Of a stretch of 64,000 nucleotides of DNA, positions 17,043-26,456 are shown in pieces (position 1 is the stretch's first letter; every line of letters starts with the position of its first letter). The notes under the pieces were generated by a model. It saw only the letters and a program-made list of their open reading frames with translations. It did no database searches and was not told the origin of the DNA. Position numbers and translations under genes: made by a program. This DNA comes from Megasphaera massiliensis (GTDB lineage: Bacteria > Bacillota > Negativicutes > Veillonellales > Megasphaeraceae), in contig NZ_HF954537.1 of the NCBI RefSeq assembly GCF_000455225.1, forward strand, positions 617,012 through 681,011, written 5' to 3'.

Positions 17043-18086
17043 GTGATTACCTTAAAGAACATTACCAAAACCTACGGCGGCGCTGCCCAAATCCAAGCCT
17101 TAAAGGGCATCAACCTGACCATCGAAGACGGCGAGATCTTCGGCATCATCGGAAAGAGCGGCGCCGGTAAATCGACCCTCGTCCGCTGCATCAATATGCT
17201 GGAAAAACCGACCAGCGGCGAAGTCATCATCGACGACAAAGACCTGTGCAAAATGAGTGAATCCCAGCTTCGGGCAGAACGCAAAAATATCGGCATGATT
17301 TTCCAGCACTTCAACCTCCTCTCCTCGCGGACGGTTGCCGAAAACATCGCCTTCCCCTTGGAACTGGTCGGCGCCTCGAAAGACGTCATCCATAAAAAAG
17401 TCGAATCCCTGTTGGAACTGGTCGGCCTCAGCGACCGCGCTGCCAACTATCCGTCTCAGCTCTCAGGCGGTCAAAAACAGCGTGTCGGCATTGCCCGTGC
17501 CCTGACCAGCGACCCCAAGATTCTCCTTTGCGACGAAGCGACGTCGGCCCTCGACCCGCAGACGACGAAATCCATCTTGGAACTCCTCCAGGACATCAAC
17601 CAACGCCTGGGCATTACCATCGTCATCATCACCCATGAAATGGCCGTCGTCCAAAACATCTGCCATCGGGCAGCCGTCATTGAAGGCGGCGTCATCAAGG
17701 AACTGGGCCGCGTCGTCGACATCTTCACCAATCCCCAGTCCCAGACCATGAAGGACTTCGTCACGTCCGTCATCAACATGGAACTGCCGAAGGGGATCAA
17801 GAATCTCGGCGTCTCCGACCAACCGACGCCGGACCGGGATATGCTCGTCCGCCTGCGCTTTAAAGGTCAGGCTACCCATGAACCGGTCGTCTCGGAAATC
17901 GTCAGCACCTTCCACGTCAAGGTCAGCGTTCTCTACGGCAACATCGACTACATCCAAGACGAACCTTTCGGTTACTTGATCATCGTCATCATGGGCGATA
18001 TGGAAACCCAGGCCAAGGCCTTCTCGTATATTAAAACATTACCGATAGGAAGTGAGGTATTAGGTTATGTCCCAAGAAATCATTAA
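17043..18086 (+). CDS. metN: Methionine ABC transporter ATP-binding protein
   Basis: The ATPase of the high-affinity methionine importer. The 347-aa protein contains Walker A GKSGAGKST (residues about 37-45), the signature LSGGQKQRVGIARAL, Walker B ILLCDEATSALD, and an extra C-terminal NIL regulatory domain (about residues 260-345) that binds methionine and inhibits transport. The GTG start at 17043 follows AAGGAG; an upstream in-frame ATG lies inside the riboswitch terminator. It is controlled by the SAM-I riboswitch just upstream and overlaps metI by 20 bp. Confidence 0.96.
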   Translation: MITLKNITKTYGGAAQIQALKGINLTIEDGEIFGIIGKSGAGKSTLVRCINMLEKPTSGEVIIDDKDLCKMSESQLRAERKNIGMIFQHFNLLSSRTVAENIAFPLELVGASKDVIHKKVESLLELVGLSDRAANYPSQLSGGQKQRVGIARALTSDPKILLCDEATSALDPQTTKSILELLQDINQRLGITIVIITHEMAVVQNICHRAAVIEGGVIKELGRVVDIFTNPQSQTMKDFVTSVINMELPKGIKNLGVSDQPTPDRDMLVRLRFKGQATHEPVVSEIVSTFHVKVSVLYGNIDYIQDEPFGYLIIVIMGDMETQAKAFSYIKTLPIGSEVLGYVPRNH

Positions 18087-18720
18087 GTTAATGCTCCAAG
18101 GCATTGAAGAAACGTTCTATATGGTCGCCGTGGCCACGGTCATCGCCGGCATCATCGGCATTCCCCTGGGCGTCACCTTAGTCACGACCAGCAAGGGCCA
18201 CATCCTGCAAAACCTCTTCATCAACCGGATTTTGGGCACCATCGTCAACATCATCCGTTCCGTGCCCTTCATCATCCTCATGGTGGCCATCATCCCCTTG
18301 ACCCGACTCATTGCCGGCACGTCCATCGGTACGGCCGCAGCCTGCGTCCCCTTGACCATCGTCGCCATTCCCTTCCTCAGCCGCCTCGTCGAAACATCGA
18401 TCCGCGATGTCGATTACGGCCTCGTCGAAGCTGCTGAATCCATGGGCGCTACGCCCTTCCAGATCATCCGCAAGGTCCTCCTGCCGGAAGCTTTGCCGAC
18501 GATCATCAACAACGTTACGGTCCTCATCGTCAACCTCATCGGCGCATCGGCCATGGCCGGTGCCATCGGTGGCGGCGGCCTCGGGGACATCGCCATCCGC
18601 TACGGCTACCAGCGCTTCCGTCCCGACGTCATGTTAGCGACGATTATCATCCTCATCGTCGTCGTCAACCTCATCCAGTACGGCGGCGACCTGGCATCGC
18701 ATAAGAAGAATAAAAAATAA
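18067..18720 (+). CDS. metI: Methionine ABC transporter permease
   Basis: A 217-aa membrane protein with about five helices and the EAA loop EAAESMGATPFQIIRKVLLPEA that docks on MetN. It forms the channel of the MetNI complex in the cytoplasmic membrane. It overlaps metN and shares the riboswitch-controlled transcript. A terminator follows directly, so no metQ lipoprotein gene is part of this operon. Confidence 0.96.
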   Translation: MSQEIIKLMLQGIEETFYMVAVATVIAGIIGIPLGVTLVTTSKGHILQNLFINRILGTIVNIIRSVPFIILMVAIIPLTRLIAGTSIGTAAACVPLTIVAIPFLSRLVETSIRDVDYGLVEAAESMGATPFQIIRKVLLPEALPTIINNVTVLIVNLIGASAMAGAIGGGGLGDIAIRYGYQRFRPDVMLATIIILIVVVNLIQYGGDLASHKKNKK

Positions 18721-18730
18721 CAGATCTGCC

Positions 18731-18773
18731 AAAAAAGACATGAACAGCTATTTTCGGTTCATGTCTTTTTTTA
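18731..18773 (+). terminator. metNI terminator
   Basis: AAAAGACATGAAC and its inverted copy form a 13-bp stem followed by seven T residues, 10 bp after the metI stop. Confidence 0.9.
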
Positions 18774-18907
18774 TATCCCTTGGTCACACGCTCCTTGCGC
18801 AGAACGTTAAATTCAGCCGTACATAAATCCTTTATGATTGGAATCAGACAGGCTGGTCGCTCCAGCTTAACAGTAACATCATATCGTCATCGAACGGCAC
18901 GGTATGA

Positions 18908-18948
18908 CAACAAAAAACGTCTTGTGAACCGGCTATGTTCACAAGACG
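18908..18948 (-). terminator. pyrK-pyrD terminator
   Basis: On the minus strand the 12-bp stem CGTCTTGTGAAC (7-nt loop) is followed by six T residues, 18 bp beyond the pyrD stop. Confidence 0.9.
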
Positions 18949-18965
18949 CTAATGTATACTCTTTT

Positions 18966-19883
18966 TTATGCTTCTAATTGACCGACGATGTCGCTGATAT
19001 GGGCGATGCCTTGGTCTTTACAGTATTGGTCGAGGCCTTCGGCGACGGTTTCGACAGCCCGGGGGTCGACGAAGTTATGAGCGCCGACAGCGACCGTGCT
19101 GGCACCGGCCAGCATGAATTCTACCGCATCCTGCCAGGTCACGATACCGCCCAGGCCCAAGATGGGAATGGAGACAGCCTTCGACGCCTGCCAAACCATG
19201 CGCAGGGCGATGGGCTTTATGGCAGGACCCGACAGGCCGCCGGTGATGTTGCCCAAGATGGGCCGACGCGTCGTGATGTCGATGGCCATGCCGGTCAGGG
19301 TGTTGATGAGAGAAATGGCATCGGCACCGGCTGCTTCGACAGCCTTGGCCATGGTCGTAATGTCCGTAACGTTGGGCGATAATTTGACGATGACCGGCTT
19401 TTTCGTGTTGTCCTTGACACTGCGCGTAACGGCGGCAGCCGCTTCGGGCTGGGTACCGAAGACGATGCCCCCTTCTTTGACGTTGGGGCAGGAAATATTG
19501 ACTTCAAGGCCTGCGACGCCGTCGACGTCGAGGTCGGCTGCGATTTGTCCGTATTCTTCGACACTGCCGGCGGAGACATTGACGATGAGCGGCGTTTGAC
19601 AGGAAGCCGTTACCTTCGGCAGGATGTCCCGCTTAAAGGCGTCGACACCGGGGTTTTCCAAACCGATGCAGTTGAGCATGCCTGCTGGCGTTTCGGCGAC
19701 GCGGACACCGGGATTGCCCGGCCGCGGCAAGGGCGTAATCCCTTTGGAGATGATGGCCCCGACGGCGTCGAGGTCGAGAAAATCACTGTATTCGATGCCG
19801 AATCCGAAGGTTCCCGATGCCCCCATGACAGGCGTTTTCATCGAGATACTGGCAAATTCGACGGCAATCCGTTCACTGATCAT
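18966..19883 (-). CDS. pyrD: Dihydroorotate dehydrogenase B, catalytic subunit
   Basis: It oxidises dihydroorotate to orotate in pyrimidine synthesis using FMN; as a class 1B enzyme it passes electrons through PyrK to NAD+. The 305-aa barrel shows [23 protein letters not shown], the substrate-binding [12 protein letters not shown], and [10 protein letters not shown]. The family uses a Cys as catalytic base in the loop after SCPN. Its start overlaps the pyrK stop (ATGA), the usual arrangement for a two-subunit enzyme. Confidence 0.96.
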   Translation of the reverse strand: MISERIAVEFASISMKTPVMGASGTFGFGIEYSDFLDLDAVGAIISKGITPLPRPGNPGVRVAETPAGMLNCIGLENPGVDAFKRDILPKVTASCQTPLIVNVSAGSVEEYGQIAADLDVDGVAGLEVNISCPNVKEGGIVFGTQPEAAAAVTRSVKDNTKKPVIVKLSPNVTDITTMAKAVEAAGADAISLINTLTGMAIDITTRRPILGNITGGLSGPAIKPIALRMVWQASKAVSIPILGLGGIVTWQDAVEFMLAGASTVAVGAHNFVDPRAVETVAEGLDQYCKDQGIAHISDIVGQLEA

Positions 19884-20644
19884 CAGAAGACCTCCTTTGC
19901 CGAAAAGACGGGTCCGTCGGTGCAGACTTTATAGCGCTTGCCGTCCAGCTTGCTTTCAAAGGTACAGCCCAGACAGACGCCGAAGCCGCAGGCCATCCGT
20001 TTTTCCATAGAGACTTCACAGTCGATGCCGGCCTTGGCCGATCCTTCGGCAATGGTCATCATCATCATCGTCGGCCCGCAGACCGATACGCGGTCGATGG
20101 GATGCTCGGAAAAAATTTGGGGCAGGGCATCGACGGCAAAGCCTTTGATGCCCTTAGAACCGTCATCAGTAGTGACATAAATCTGTTCGGCATAGGGTTC
20201 AAAGAACTCGGTCCAAAACGTTTCGGCTGCCGTCTTGCCGGCGACGAGCACGATGGGATGATCGAGCTGTTTCGCCAAGAAGATGAGCGGCGCCAGGCCC
20301 ACGCCGCCGCCGGCCAAAAGGACTTTCCCCGGCGTCGTCGTAAAGATGCCGTCGCCCAAGGGCCCTTCGACGTTGATCATATCGCCGGGACGGAGGTCCT
20401 TCATTTCTTCCGTGCCGACGCCGACCAAGCGGTAAATAATGGTCACCGTTCCCGCATCGACATCGGCATCGACGATGCCGAAGGGACGGCGCAAAAAGGT
20501 CTGTCCCCCATCGCGATGGACGTTGACAAATTGACCGGCCTTGGCTTCCTTGGCCGTCTTCGGCGCTTGGAAGACCATTTTCCAAACTTCCGGAATGATG
20601 GCTGTATTTTCGACAATGGTCGCCATTTCCACAAATTTTTTCAC
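19883..20644 (-). CDS. pyrK: Dihydroorotate dehydrogenase electron-transfer subunit
   Basis: An FAD and 2Fe-2S protein that carries electrons from PyrD to NAD+. The FAD domain has RRPFGI, the NAD domain [15 protein letters not shown], and the C-terminus the cluster motif CGFGVCLGC followed by a last Cys near KRYKVC. I favour the GTG at 20644 (giving [13 protein letters not shown], with AAGGA upstream); an ATG at 20665 and another at 20626 are in frame and cannot be excluded. Other pyr genes are elsewhere, and no PyrR attenuator is visible upstream. Confidence 0.93.
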   Translation of the reverse strand: MKKFVEMATIVENTAIIPEVWKMVFQAPKTAKEAKAGQFVNVHRDGGQTFLRRPFGIVDADVDAGTVTIIYRLVGVGTEEMKDLRPGDMINVEGPLGDGIFTTTPGKVLLAGGGVGLAPLIFLAKQLDHPIVLVAGKTAAETFWTEFFEPYAEQIYVTTDDGSKGIKGFAVDALPQIFSEHPIDRVSVCGPTMMMMTIAEGSAKAGIDCEVSMEKRMACGFGVCLGCTFESKLDGKRYKVCTDGPVFSAKEVF

Positions 20645-20750
20645 CCTCTGATCATCCTTCCTCATTTCTATATAGCGATTCTATTATTCCACAAATTGCT
20701 CAAAAAGTCCACATCTGAGTTGACGCCTTTTAGATCTCTTTACCCTATCA

Positions 20751-20779
20751 TTGACTCCGCGTAACGATTCTGCTACACT
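20751..20779 (+). promoter_or_regulatory. Promoter A of the candidate small RNA
   Basis: TTGACT (20751-20756) and TACACT (20774-20779) are separated by 17 bp. Confidence 0.65.
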
Positions 20780-20785
20780 GATTGT

Positions 20786-20887
20786 ATCAGGAACCATGTT
20801 CTGCTGTTCAACAGCAGACAAGCCTTCGCGGTTTGCCATCCTATGTACGTCACTTGTGGCGTATTGGATGGGCATGGCCCTTTTTTT
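20786..20887 (+). ncRNA. Candidate small RNA (about 100 nt), no known family
   Basis: A short plus-strand unit begins at promoter A and ends in a T run at 20881-20887. Inside are a hairpin TCTGCTG/CAGCAGA, then a long stem TGCCATCC/GGATGGGCA with an inner GTACG/CGTAT pairing just before the T run. It lacks the conserved motifs of SRP RNA, 6S RNA, tmRNA and RNase P RNA. A 31-codon frame from ATG 20796 with a hydrophobic C-terminal half lies within it, so a small peptide gene is an alternative. Confidence 0.45.
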
Positions 20888-21061
20888 ATGATATCATGAA
20901 ATAGCATTACTTATGTTTCTAATCGAAGCGGCTTAAGGACGGTTCCTTTTTCCAGTTTGACGCCGGACCGTCCTTTGCCTTTAGATGATATAACGGTTTT
21001 GCGCCTTATCAAGGCTGCCTTCGATCGTCGGCTCTCAGCTCAGGCTCTTTTGAAGGTATTA

Positions 21062-21090
21062 TTGACGCCATACAACGATGCTGATATACT
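21062..21090 (+). promoter_or_regulatory. Promoter B, similar in sequence to promoter A
   Basis: TTGACG (21062-21067) and TATACT (21085-21090) are separated by 17 bp. Together with flanks it matches promoter A at roughly 29 of 40 positions. Confidence 0.6.
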
Positions 21091-21102
21091 GATAATATAA
21101 AA

Positions 21103-21159
21103 GGACGTCCCCTCATTTTGCATGCCCTGATGCGGTATGCGGCAGGGGACGTCTTTTTT
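21103..21159. terminator. Bidirectional terminator after the RpiR-type regulator
   Basis: A 10-bp GC-rich stem GACGTCCCCT/AGGGGACGTC with further inner pairing is followed by six T residues on the plus strand and CTTTTAT on the minus strand. On the minus strand it would end the gluconate operon; on the plus strand it would end a 60-nt transcript from promoter B. Confidence 0.75.
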
Positions 21160-21223
21160 ATGGTTCAACGCATCCATCGTAACGACGCCCATCGGGCTGC
21201 ACACGGATTTCAAGCACCTGCTG

Positions 21224-22081
21224 TCAAAATTGCCGCTTCTTGCCGATTTCTTTGCGCATCTTTTCCATATTGCCCCGGAATACGCTTCTTTCCTGCATGG
21301 CAATCCGTGTATAAAGGACGTCGCCAATGGCCATGTGGATCAAGCGCGAGGCCCCGGCTTCCGACGTGTACTGAACTTCGCGGCCCATGCCGCAGAGGCA
21401 GATATCGGCTTCTTCTGCCAGGAGGGACCGTCCGTGGCTGGTAATGACGATGATGCCGGCACCGGCCTTCTTGGCCGCCCGAACGGACTGGAGGAGTTCC
21501 TTTGTAGCCCCGCTGTGAGAGACGGCAATGACGACGTCGTCGTCCGTCATCAGGGCCGCTTCGGTGACCTGCATATGGGAATCGGATTCGGCCCGGATGG
21601 CCAGGCCCAGGCGCAAAAACCGGGTCTCCATATCGGCACAGACCGTGGCCGAATTGCCGAAGCCAAAGACATAGACTCTGTTGGCCGCCAAAACCATAGC
21701 CGCCGCCCTATCGAGGGCCTCATAATCGAGGAGACTCAGCGTATCCTGAAGTCCTTCAGATATATTGGCAAAAATTTTGGAGGCTACGTCGCGGCCGCCG
21801 TCGCCGGAGGCGATATCGTGAAAATCTTTTTGCGGCGCTGTCGACAGCCCTGCGGCCAGCATCACTTTCAATTCTTTCAGGCCGCTGCAGCCTAATTTCT
21901 TACAAAACCGTGAAATGGTGATTTCTGAACTTTCCGTCTGCGCCGCCAAGTCGGCTACGGTCTGTTCCATGACGACGCCGGCGTGATTGGCAATATAATC
22001 GGCAATACGGCGCTCTGACTTAGTCAGACCGCCGTATACACTGCGCAGGACGGGAAATCGCTGGATGTTTGCTTCTTCCAT
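21224..22081 (-). CDS. MurR/RpiR-family transcriptional regulator
   Basis: A 285-aa regulator with an N-terminal helix-turn-helix (TKSERRIADYI, VADLAAQTESSEITISRFC, residues about 20-65) and a C-terminal SIS domain (VYVFGFGNSATVC, AVSHSGATKELL) that binds sugar phosphates. As the last gene after gntK, gnd and gntP it most likely senses 6-phosphogluconate or a related phosphate and controls this operon. The gapped palindrome upstream of gntK is a plausible operator. Confidence 0.9.
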   Translation of the reverse strand: MEEANIQRFPVLRSVYGGLTKSERRIADYIANHAGVVMEQTVADLAAQTESSEITISRFCKKLGCSGLKELKVMLAAGLSTAPQKDFHDIASGDGGRDVASKIFANISEGLQDTLSLLDYEALDRAAAMVLAANRVYVFGFGNSATVCADMETRFLRLGLAIRAESDSHMQVTEAALMTDDDVVIAVSHSGATKELLQSVRAAKKAGAGIIVITSHGRSLLAEEADICLCGMGREVQYTSEAGASRLIHMAIGDVLYTRIAMQERSVFRGNMEKMRKEIGKKRQF

Positions 22082-22116
22082 AAGATTCTCTCCTACTCAT
22101 TATTTACTTTCTTATT

Positions 22117-23436
22117 TTACCCTACAAATACATTTAAGACAAGGACGCCGATGAGGCCCATGACGGCGATGATCGTTTCCAGGGCGCACCACGTGCGGAC
22201 CGTTTCTTTGATGGTCAGGCCGAAAAATTCTTTGAACAGCCAGAAACCGGGGTCATTGGGCGGGCTGAAGATGAGCGACCCGGCACCGGTTGCCAGGACC
22301 ATCAATTCCGGGTTGGCACCGGTAGCGACCGCAATAGGAGCGGCAATCCCGCCGGCCGTGAGGGCTGCGACGGTGGCCGAACCGCAGGCCGTGCGGATGA
22401 CGGCAGCGACCAGCCAGGCCAGGAAGAGCGGCGAGAGATCGGAGTTAGCGACAAGCTCCCCGATATAAAGACCGAGGCCGCTGTCGATGAGGACCTGCTT
22501 CAAGGCCCCGCCGCCGCCGACGATGAGTAAAATCATGGCAATGGCAAGGACCGCATCCTGTACCGTTTTCATGACGTCTTCCATCGATTTGCCGCGGCCG
22601 ATGCCGAAGGTATAGATAGCGATGGCCACCGAAATGGTCAGGGCAATATCAGGCTGGCCGAAAAAGGTCAGGACGTGACGCAGGGGCAAATCGGCATCCA
22701 TGGTCAATTTAGAGATAGCCGATGCGGCCATGAGGATGACCGGAACCAGGGCCGTAAAGACGGAGATGCCGAAGCTTGGCATTTCTTCGTCCTTAAAGAT
22801 TTTCGGATTGTACATGCCCTTAGGGATTTCCGGATTGATATCCTTGGTCAAGTTGCAGTACAAGGGGCCGGCGACGATGGCCGTCGGAATGGCAATGGCG
22901 GCGCCGTACAATAAGGTCGTGCCGATATCGGCATTATAGATGATGGCAATGGCCGTCGGACCGGGATGAGGCGGCAGGAAGCCGTGGGTGACCGACAGGG
23001 CCGCTGCCATGGGGATCCCGACTTCGAGGAGAGGGATTTTCGCTTCCGCGGCGATAGTAAAGACTAAAGGAATGAGAAGGACGAAACCGATTTCATAAAA
23101 CAAGGCGATGCCGACGATGAAGCCCGTCAGGCAGACGGCCCATTTTACCTTTTCCCGTCCGAAGACGTTGATCAGCGTCGTGGCGATGCGCTGGGCACCG
23201 CCGCTTTCGGCCATGAGCTTGCCCAGCATGGCGCCGAAGGATACGACGATGGCCAGACCGCCTAAGGTACCACCCAGGCCCTTTTCAATGGTCGGGATCA
23301 ATTGATCGATAGGCATGCCTTCAGCAAGGCCGACGAGGCCGGCGACGAGGAGCAGGGCCAGAAAACTATTGAGTTTTACTTTTACAATGAGGAAAAATAA
23401 GATGAGAATGCCAATGGCAAGGATGACGAGTGGCAT
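22117..23436 (-). CDS. gntP: Gluconate:H+ symporter (GntP family)
   Basis: A 439-aa inner-membrane permease with about 12 hydrophobic helices. Segments such as GGTLGGLAIVVSFGAMLGKLMAESG-like stretches, LPPHPGPTAIA, and GAGSLIFSPPNDPGFWLFKEFF are characteristic of the GntP family, which imports gluconate or similar sugar acids with protons. Its place between gnd and the regulator supports gluconate. GGGGG precedes the ATG at a good distance. Confidence 0.93.
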   Translation of the reverse strand: MPLVILAIGILILFFLIVKVKLNSFLALLLVAGLVGLAEGMPIDQLIPTIEKGLGGTLGGLAIVVSFGAMLGKLMAESGGAQRIATTLINVFGREKVKWAVCLTGFIVGIALFYEIGFVLLIPLVFTIAAEAKIPLLEVGIPMAAALSVTHGFLPPHPGPTAIAIIYNADIGTTLLYGAAIAIPTAIVAGPLYCNLTKDINPEIPKGMYNPKIFKDEEMPSFGISVFTALVPVILMAASAISKLTMDADLPLRHVLTFFGQPDIALTISVAIAIYTFGIGRGKSMEDVMKTVQDAVLAIAMILLIVGGGGALKQVLIDSGLGLYIGELVANSDLSPLFLAWLVAAVIRTACGSATVAALTAGGIAAPIAVATGANPELMVLATGAGSLIFSPPNDPGFWLFKEFFGLTIKETVRTWCALETIIAVMGLIGVLVLNVFVG

Positions 23437-23451
23437 GATGAAAAACCCCCT

Positions 23452-24864
23452 TTATTTCGTATAGTGTTCGTGCCACTGATGATGGAAGGTACCTTCTTTA
23501 TCGACGCGCTTAAAGGTATGAGCTCCGAAGTAATCGCGCAGGGCCTGGATGAGGTTAGCCCCAACCTTGGGGCTGCTGTAGGCATCGACGTACTGGAGTG
23601 CTGCCGAGAAAGCCGGAATGGGAAGTCCCTGACTGACGGCGAGGCCGATGATGCGGCGCAGGGCACCTTGGTTGTCATTGATTTTTTTGAGGAAGAAATC
23701 GTCGAACAAGAGGTTGTCGAGATCGGGATTCTTGCCGTAGGCTTCGGTGATCTTGGTCAAAAATTCGGCCTGGATGATGCAGCCGGCCCGGAAAATGGAA
23801 GCGATGGCGCCGTAATCAAGATGCCAGTCATACGTTTCCGAAGCGCTCTTATAGAGGGAGAAGCCTTGGGCGTAGGCGACGATTTTAGCGGCGTACAGGC
23901 TCTGGCGGACGGCTTCGATGAAATCGTCCCCGCTCTCGGGCGTAATAGCCGGTCGGACGATGGCCTGCTGCGCTTTGACACGGCTCGGTGCATTGGACAT
24001 GACCCGGGCGTTGCAGGCTGCCGTAATCATGGAGATATCGACGCCTTGTTTCATCGATTCGATGCTGGTCCAGCGACCGGTCCCCTTCTGGCCGGCGGCG
24101 TCGACGATCTTGTCGAGGACCTGACCGCCGTCTTCGTCGTCTTCGGCAAAGATATCGGCGGCGATACCGATGAGAAAGCTCTTGAGTTCTCCTTGGTTCC
24201 AGTCGTGGAAAATCTTGGAGATGGCCGCGTTGTCATAGCCACCGACGTATTTCAGCAGCAAATAGGCTTCGGCAATGAGCTGCATATCGGCGTATTCGAT
24301 GCCGTTGTGAACCATCTTGACGTAGTGGCCGGCACCGTCAGAACCGATATAGGTGCAGCAGGGCTTGCCGTCCGAGGCTTTGGCGGCAATGGCTTCATAA
24401 ATGGGCTGGATTTCGGCGTACGTTTCTTTATTGCCGCCGGGCATGATAGCCGGGCCGCGGCGGGCTCCCGTTTCCCCGCCGGAAATCCCCATGCCGTAGA
24501 AGTGAATCCCCGCTTCTTGGCAGCGTTCGCAGCGGCGCCGGGTATCTCCAAAGTAGGAGTTGCCGCCGTCGATGATGATGTCTCCCTTATCGAGGCGCGA
24601 GAGGAGCTGGTCGATCATGCTGTCGACAGGCGCTCCGGCCATGATCATGAGCATGATTTTGCGCGGCCGTTTGAGGGAGGCCAGGAATTCATCGAGTTCT
24701 AAAAAACCATGGATCTTATCGTGAGGCCGTTCTTTGAGGAATTTTTCCGTCAAATCCGGCGTGTAGTTGTATACAGCGACGTCATAACCGTGGTCGGCCA
24801 TGTTGAGGGCCAGGTTACTGCCCATAACAGCCATGCCGACGACGCCAATATCATGAAGCATCAT
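23452..24864 (-). CDS. gnd: 6-phosphogluconate dehydrogenase, decarboxylating
   Basis: It oxidises 6-phosphogluconate to ribulose-5-phosphate and CO2 with NADP+. The 470-aa protein shows the Rossmann motif VGMAVMGSNLALN at the N-terminus, the substrate-binding GMGISGGETGAR, and the signature IVDAAGQKGTGRW (residues about 253-265). It is located between gntK, which makes its substrate, and gntP. Length is normal for the long, homodimeric form. Confidence 0.97.
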   Translation of the reverse strand: MMLHDIGVVGMAVMGSNLALNMADHGYDVAVYNYTPDLTEKFLKERPHDKIHGFLELDEFLASLKRPRKIMLMIMAGAPVDSMIDQLLSRLDKGDIIIDGGNSYFGDTRRRCERCQEAGIHFYGMGISGGETGARRGPAIMPGGNKETYAEIQPIYEAIAAKASDGKPCCTYIGSDGAGHYVKMVHNGIEYADMQLIAEAYLLLKYVGGYDNAAISKIFHDWNQGELKSFLIGIAADIFAEDDEDGGQVLDKIVDAAGQKGTGRWTSIESMKQGVDISMITAACNARVMSNAPSRVKAQQAIVRPAITPESGDDFIEAVRQSLYAAKIVAYAQGFSLYKSASETYDWHLDYGAIASIFRAGCIIQAEFLTKITEAYGKNPDLDNLLFDDFFLKKINDNQGALRRIIGLAVSQGLPIPAFSAALQYVDAYSSPKVGANLIQALRDYFGAHTFKRVDKEGTFHHQWHEHYTK

Positions 24865-24893
24865 AAGTACATCCCCTTTTCTGCTGCAAATTA

Positions 24894-26456
24894 TTATTTT
24901 GATTTCTGCTGGTATGCCGCAATATCGGCAAATTCACCTTGTAATTTTTGGTAGAGACGAGTGAAAATATCGTAGAGCTCACGGTATACGGCGGCGTTTT
25001 CTTCAATGGGCGTATAGACTTTCTTGGCGTGAACCAAGTTGGCCGTATCGGCGATGCTCTTTAACTTTCCGCTTGAAATGAAGCCCAGGACGGCGGCACC
25101 AAAGGCGGCACCTTCACTGTTGTCGGGCAAGGTAATCGGTTCATTGAAGACATCTGACATGATCTGAAGCCAGAGCTTCGATTTGGTAAAGCTGCCGCTG
25201 ACCCGGATGTCCTTGACATCACCGAATTCCCGCAGGGCGGCCATGACGCTGTTCAAGCTGTAGCAAATGCCTTCCATGACGGCACGGATCATATGGGATC
25301 GACTGTGATTGAGGGAAAAGCCGAAGAACATGCCCCGCAGTTCGGAGTTCCAGTGCGGTGCCCGTTCGCCCGTAAAGCAAGGCAGGCAGATGAGGCCGTC
25401 GGCACCGGCATCGACGTGTTCGGCCTTCATGGTCATCAGGTCGTAGGGATCGATGTCGAGCATTTCCAGGGCGTTTCCGCCGTAATGGCAAATCTTGTCA
25501 CGGACCCAGCGCAGGATCATGCCGCCGTTGTTGATGGCCCCGCCGGCGACCCACATGTCGTCGGTCAGATTGTAGCACCAAGTACGCATCTGCGGATCGA
25601 TCTTAGGTTGACGGGTCAGCATGCGAAGAGCCCCACTGGTACCGATGGTACCGCTGATCTGTCCCGGTTCGACGGCACCGATGCCGACGTTGACCAAGAC
25701 GCCGTCTGTGGCGCCGATGACGACGGGAAGGCCTTCGGAAAGGCGAAGATTCTTGGCTGCCGTTTCACTCAGTCCATGGCTGTACGTCGTCGAGACGACG
25801 GGCGGAAGCTGGTCTTTGGTGATACCGGCATAGGCGATGATTTCGTCGTCCCATTCAAGGGTGTGTTCGTTGTACATGCCCGTCGTGCTGGCCGTCGACT
25901 TATCGACGAGCCACTCACCGGTCAGATGATAGTATAAGTAATCTTTCAGGGAACCGACGAAACGCATTTGGCGGAACAGTTCGGGCTGGTTCTGACGGAG
26001 CCAGATGATTTTGGCCAAGGGATAGCAGGCGTGAATCGGGCAGCCTGTCCGTTCGTAGAAAGAGCGGCACAAGGCTTCGTCTTTCTTCATGTCCCGGACG
26101 ATGGCAGCACTGCGGCTGTCGGCCCAGGTCTGCATATCATGGAGAGGTTCAAAATTTTCGTCGAGGGCGGCAAAGCTGTGCATGGCCGTACTCAAGGCAA
26201 TGCCTGCCAGTTCCTTATTCTTATAGCGGAGCTGGCCTGTCGTCTTACGGATGACATCCTGGACGGCTTCGAGAATCTGGAGCGGGCTTTCTTCGGCCCA
26301 ATCGGGACGAGGTGTCAACAACGGATAAAAGGCTTCGGATGAGCAGACATTGATGCCCTCTTCCGTATAAGCAATGGCACGGACACCGGTCGTTCCGACA
26401 TCGACGCCAATCCAGACTTCCTGATTGGCGGAATCCATCGGCGTAATTGTATTCAT
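24894..26456 (-). CDS. gntK: Gluconokinase, FGGY family
   Basis: It phosphorylates gluconate with ATP to 6-phosphogluconate. The 520-aa protein has the N-terminal phosphate motif GVDVGTTGVRAI, the central GATDGVLVNVGIGA, GTIGTSGALR, and the C-terminal FGGY signature region around VSGSFTKSKLWLQIMSD. It is the first gene of the gluconate operon, 29 bp before gnd. The related xylulokinases look similar, but the context favours gluconate. Confidence 0.92.
   Translation of the reverse strand: MNTITPMDSANQEVWIGVDVGTTGVRAIAYTEEGINVCSSEAFYPLLTPRPDWAEESPLQILEAVQDVIRKTTGQLRYKNKELAGIALSTAMHSFAALDENFEPLHDMQTWADSRSAAIVRDMKKDEALCRSFYERTGCPIHACYPLAKIIWLRQNQPELFRQMRFVGSLKDYLYYHLTGEWLVDKSTASTTGMYNEHTLEWDDEIIAYAGITKDQLPPVVSTTYSHGLSETAAKNLRLSEGLPVVIGATDGVLVNVGIGAVEPGQISGTIGTSGALRMLTRQPKIDPQMRTWCYNLTDDMWVAGGAINNGGMILRWVRDKICHYGGNALEMLDIDPYDLMTMKAEHVDAGADGLICLPCFTGERAPHWNSELRGMFFGFSLNHSRSHMIRAVMEGICYSLNSVMAALREFGDVKDIRVSGSFTKSKLWLQIMSDVFNEPITLPDNSEGAAFGAAVLGFISSGKLKSIADTANLVHAKKVYTPIEENAAVYRELYDIFTRLYQKLQGEFADIAAYQQKSK

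Larger units (their letters stand above)
20666..21223. other. Gene-free interval with two related promoter/terminator units
   Basis: No protein-coding gene is evident in these 558 bases. On the plus strand there are two strong and mutually similar promoters, each closely followed by a terminator hairpin. Between them lies a hairpin AGGACGGTTCC/GGACCGTCCT (near 20937-20978) without a T run. The pyrK promoter candidate (TGGACT, 17 bp, AATAAT on the minus strand near 20690-20720) also lies here. Confidence 0.6.

Noticed and set aside
21097..21159. Unit B as a definite small RNA
   Set aside because: The hairpin is needed as terminator of the gluconate operon on the other strand, so its presence does not by itself prove a plus-strand transcript; kept only as part of the promoter-duplication finding.
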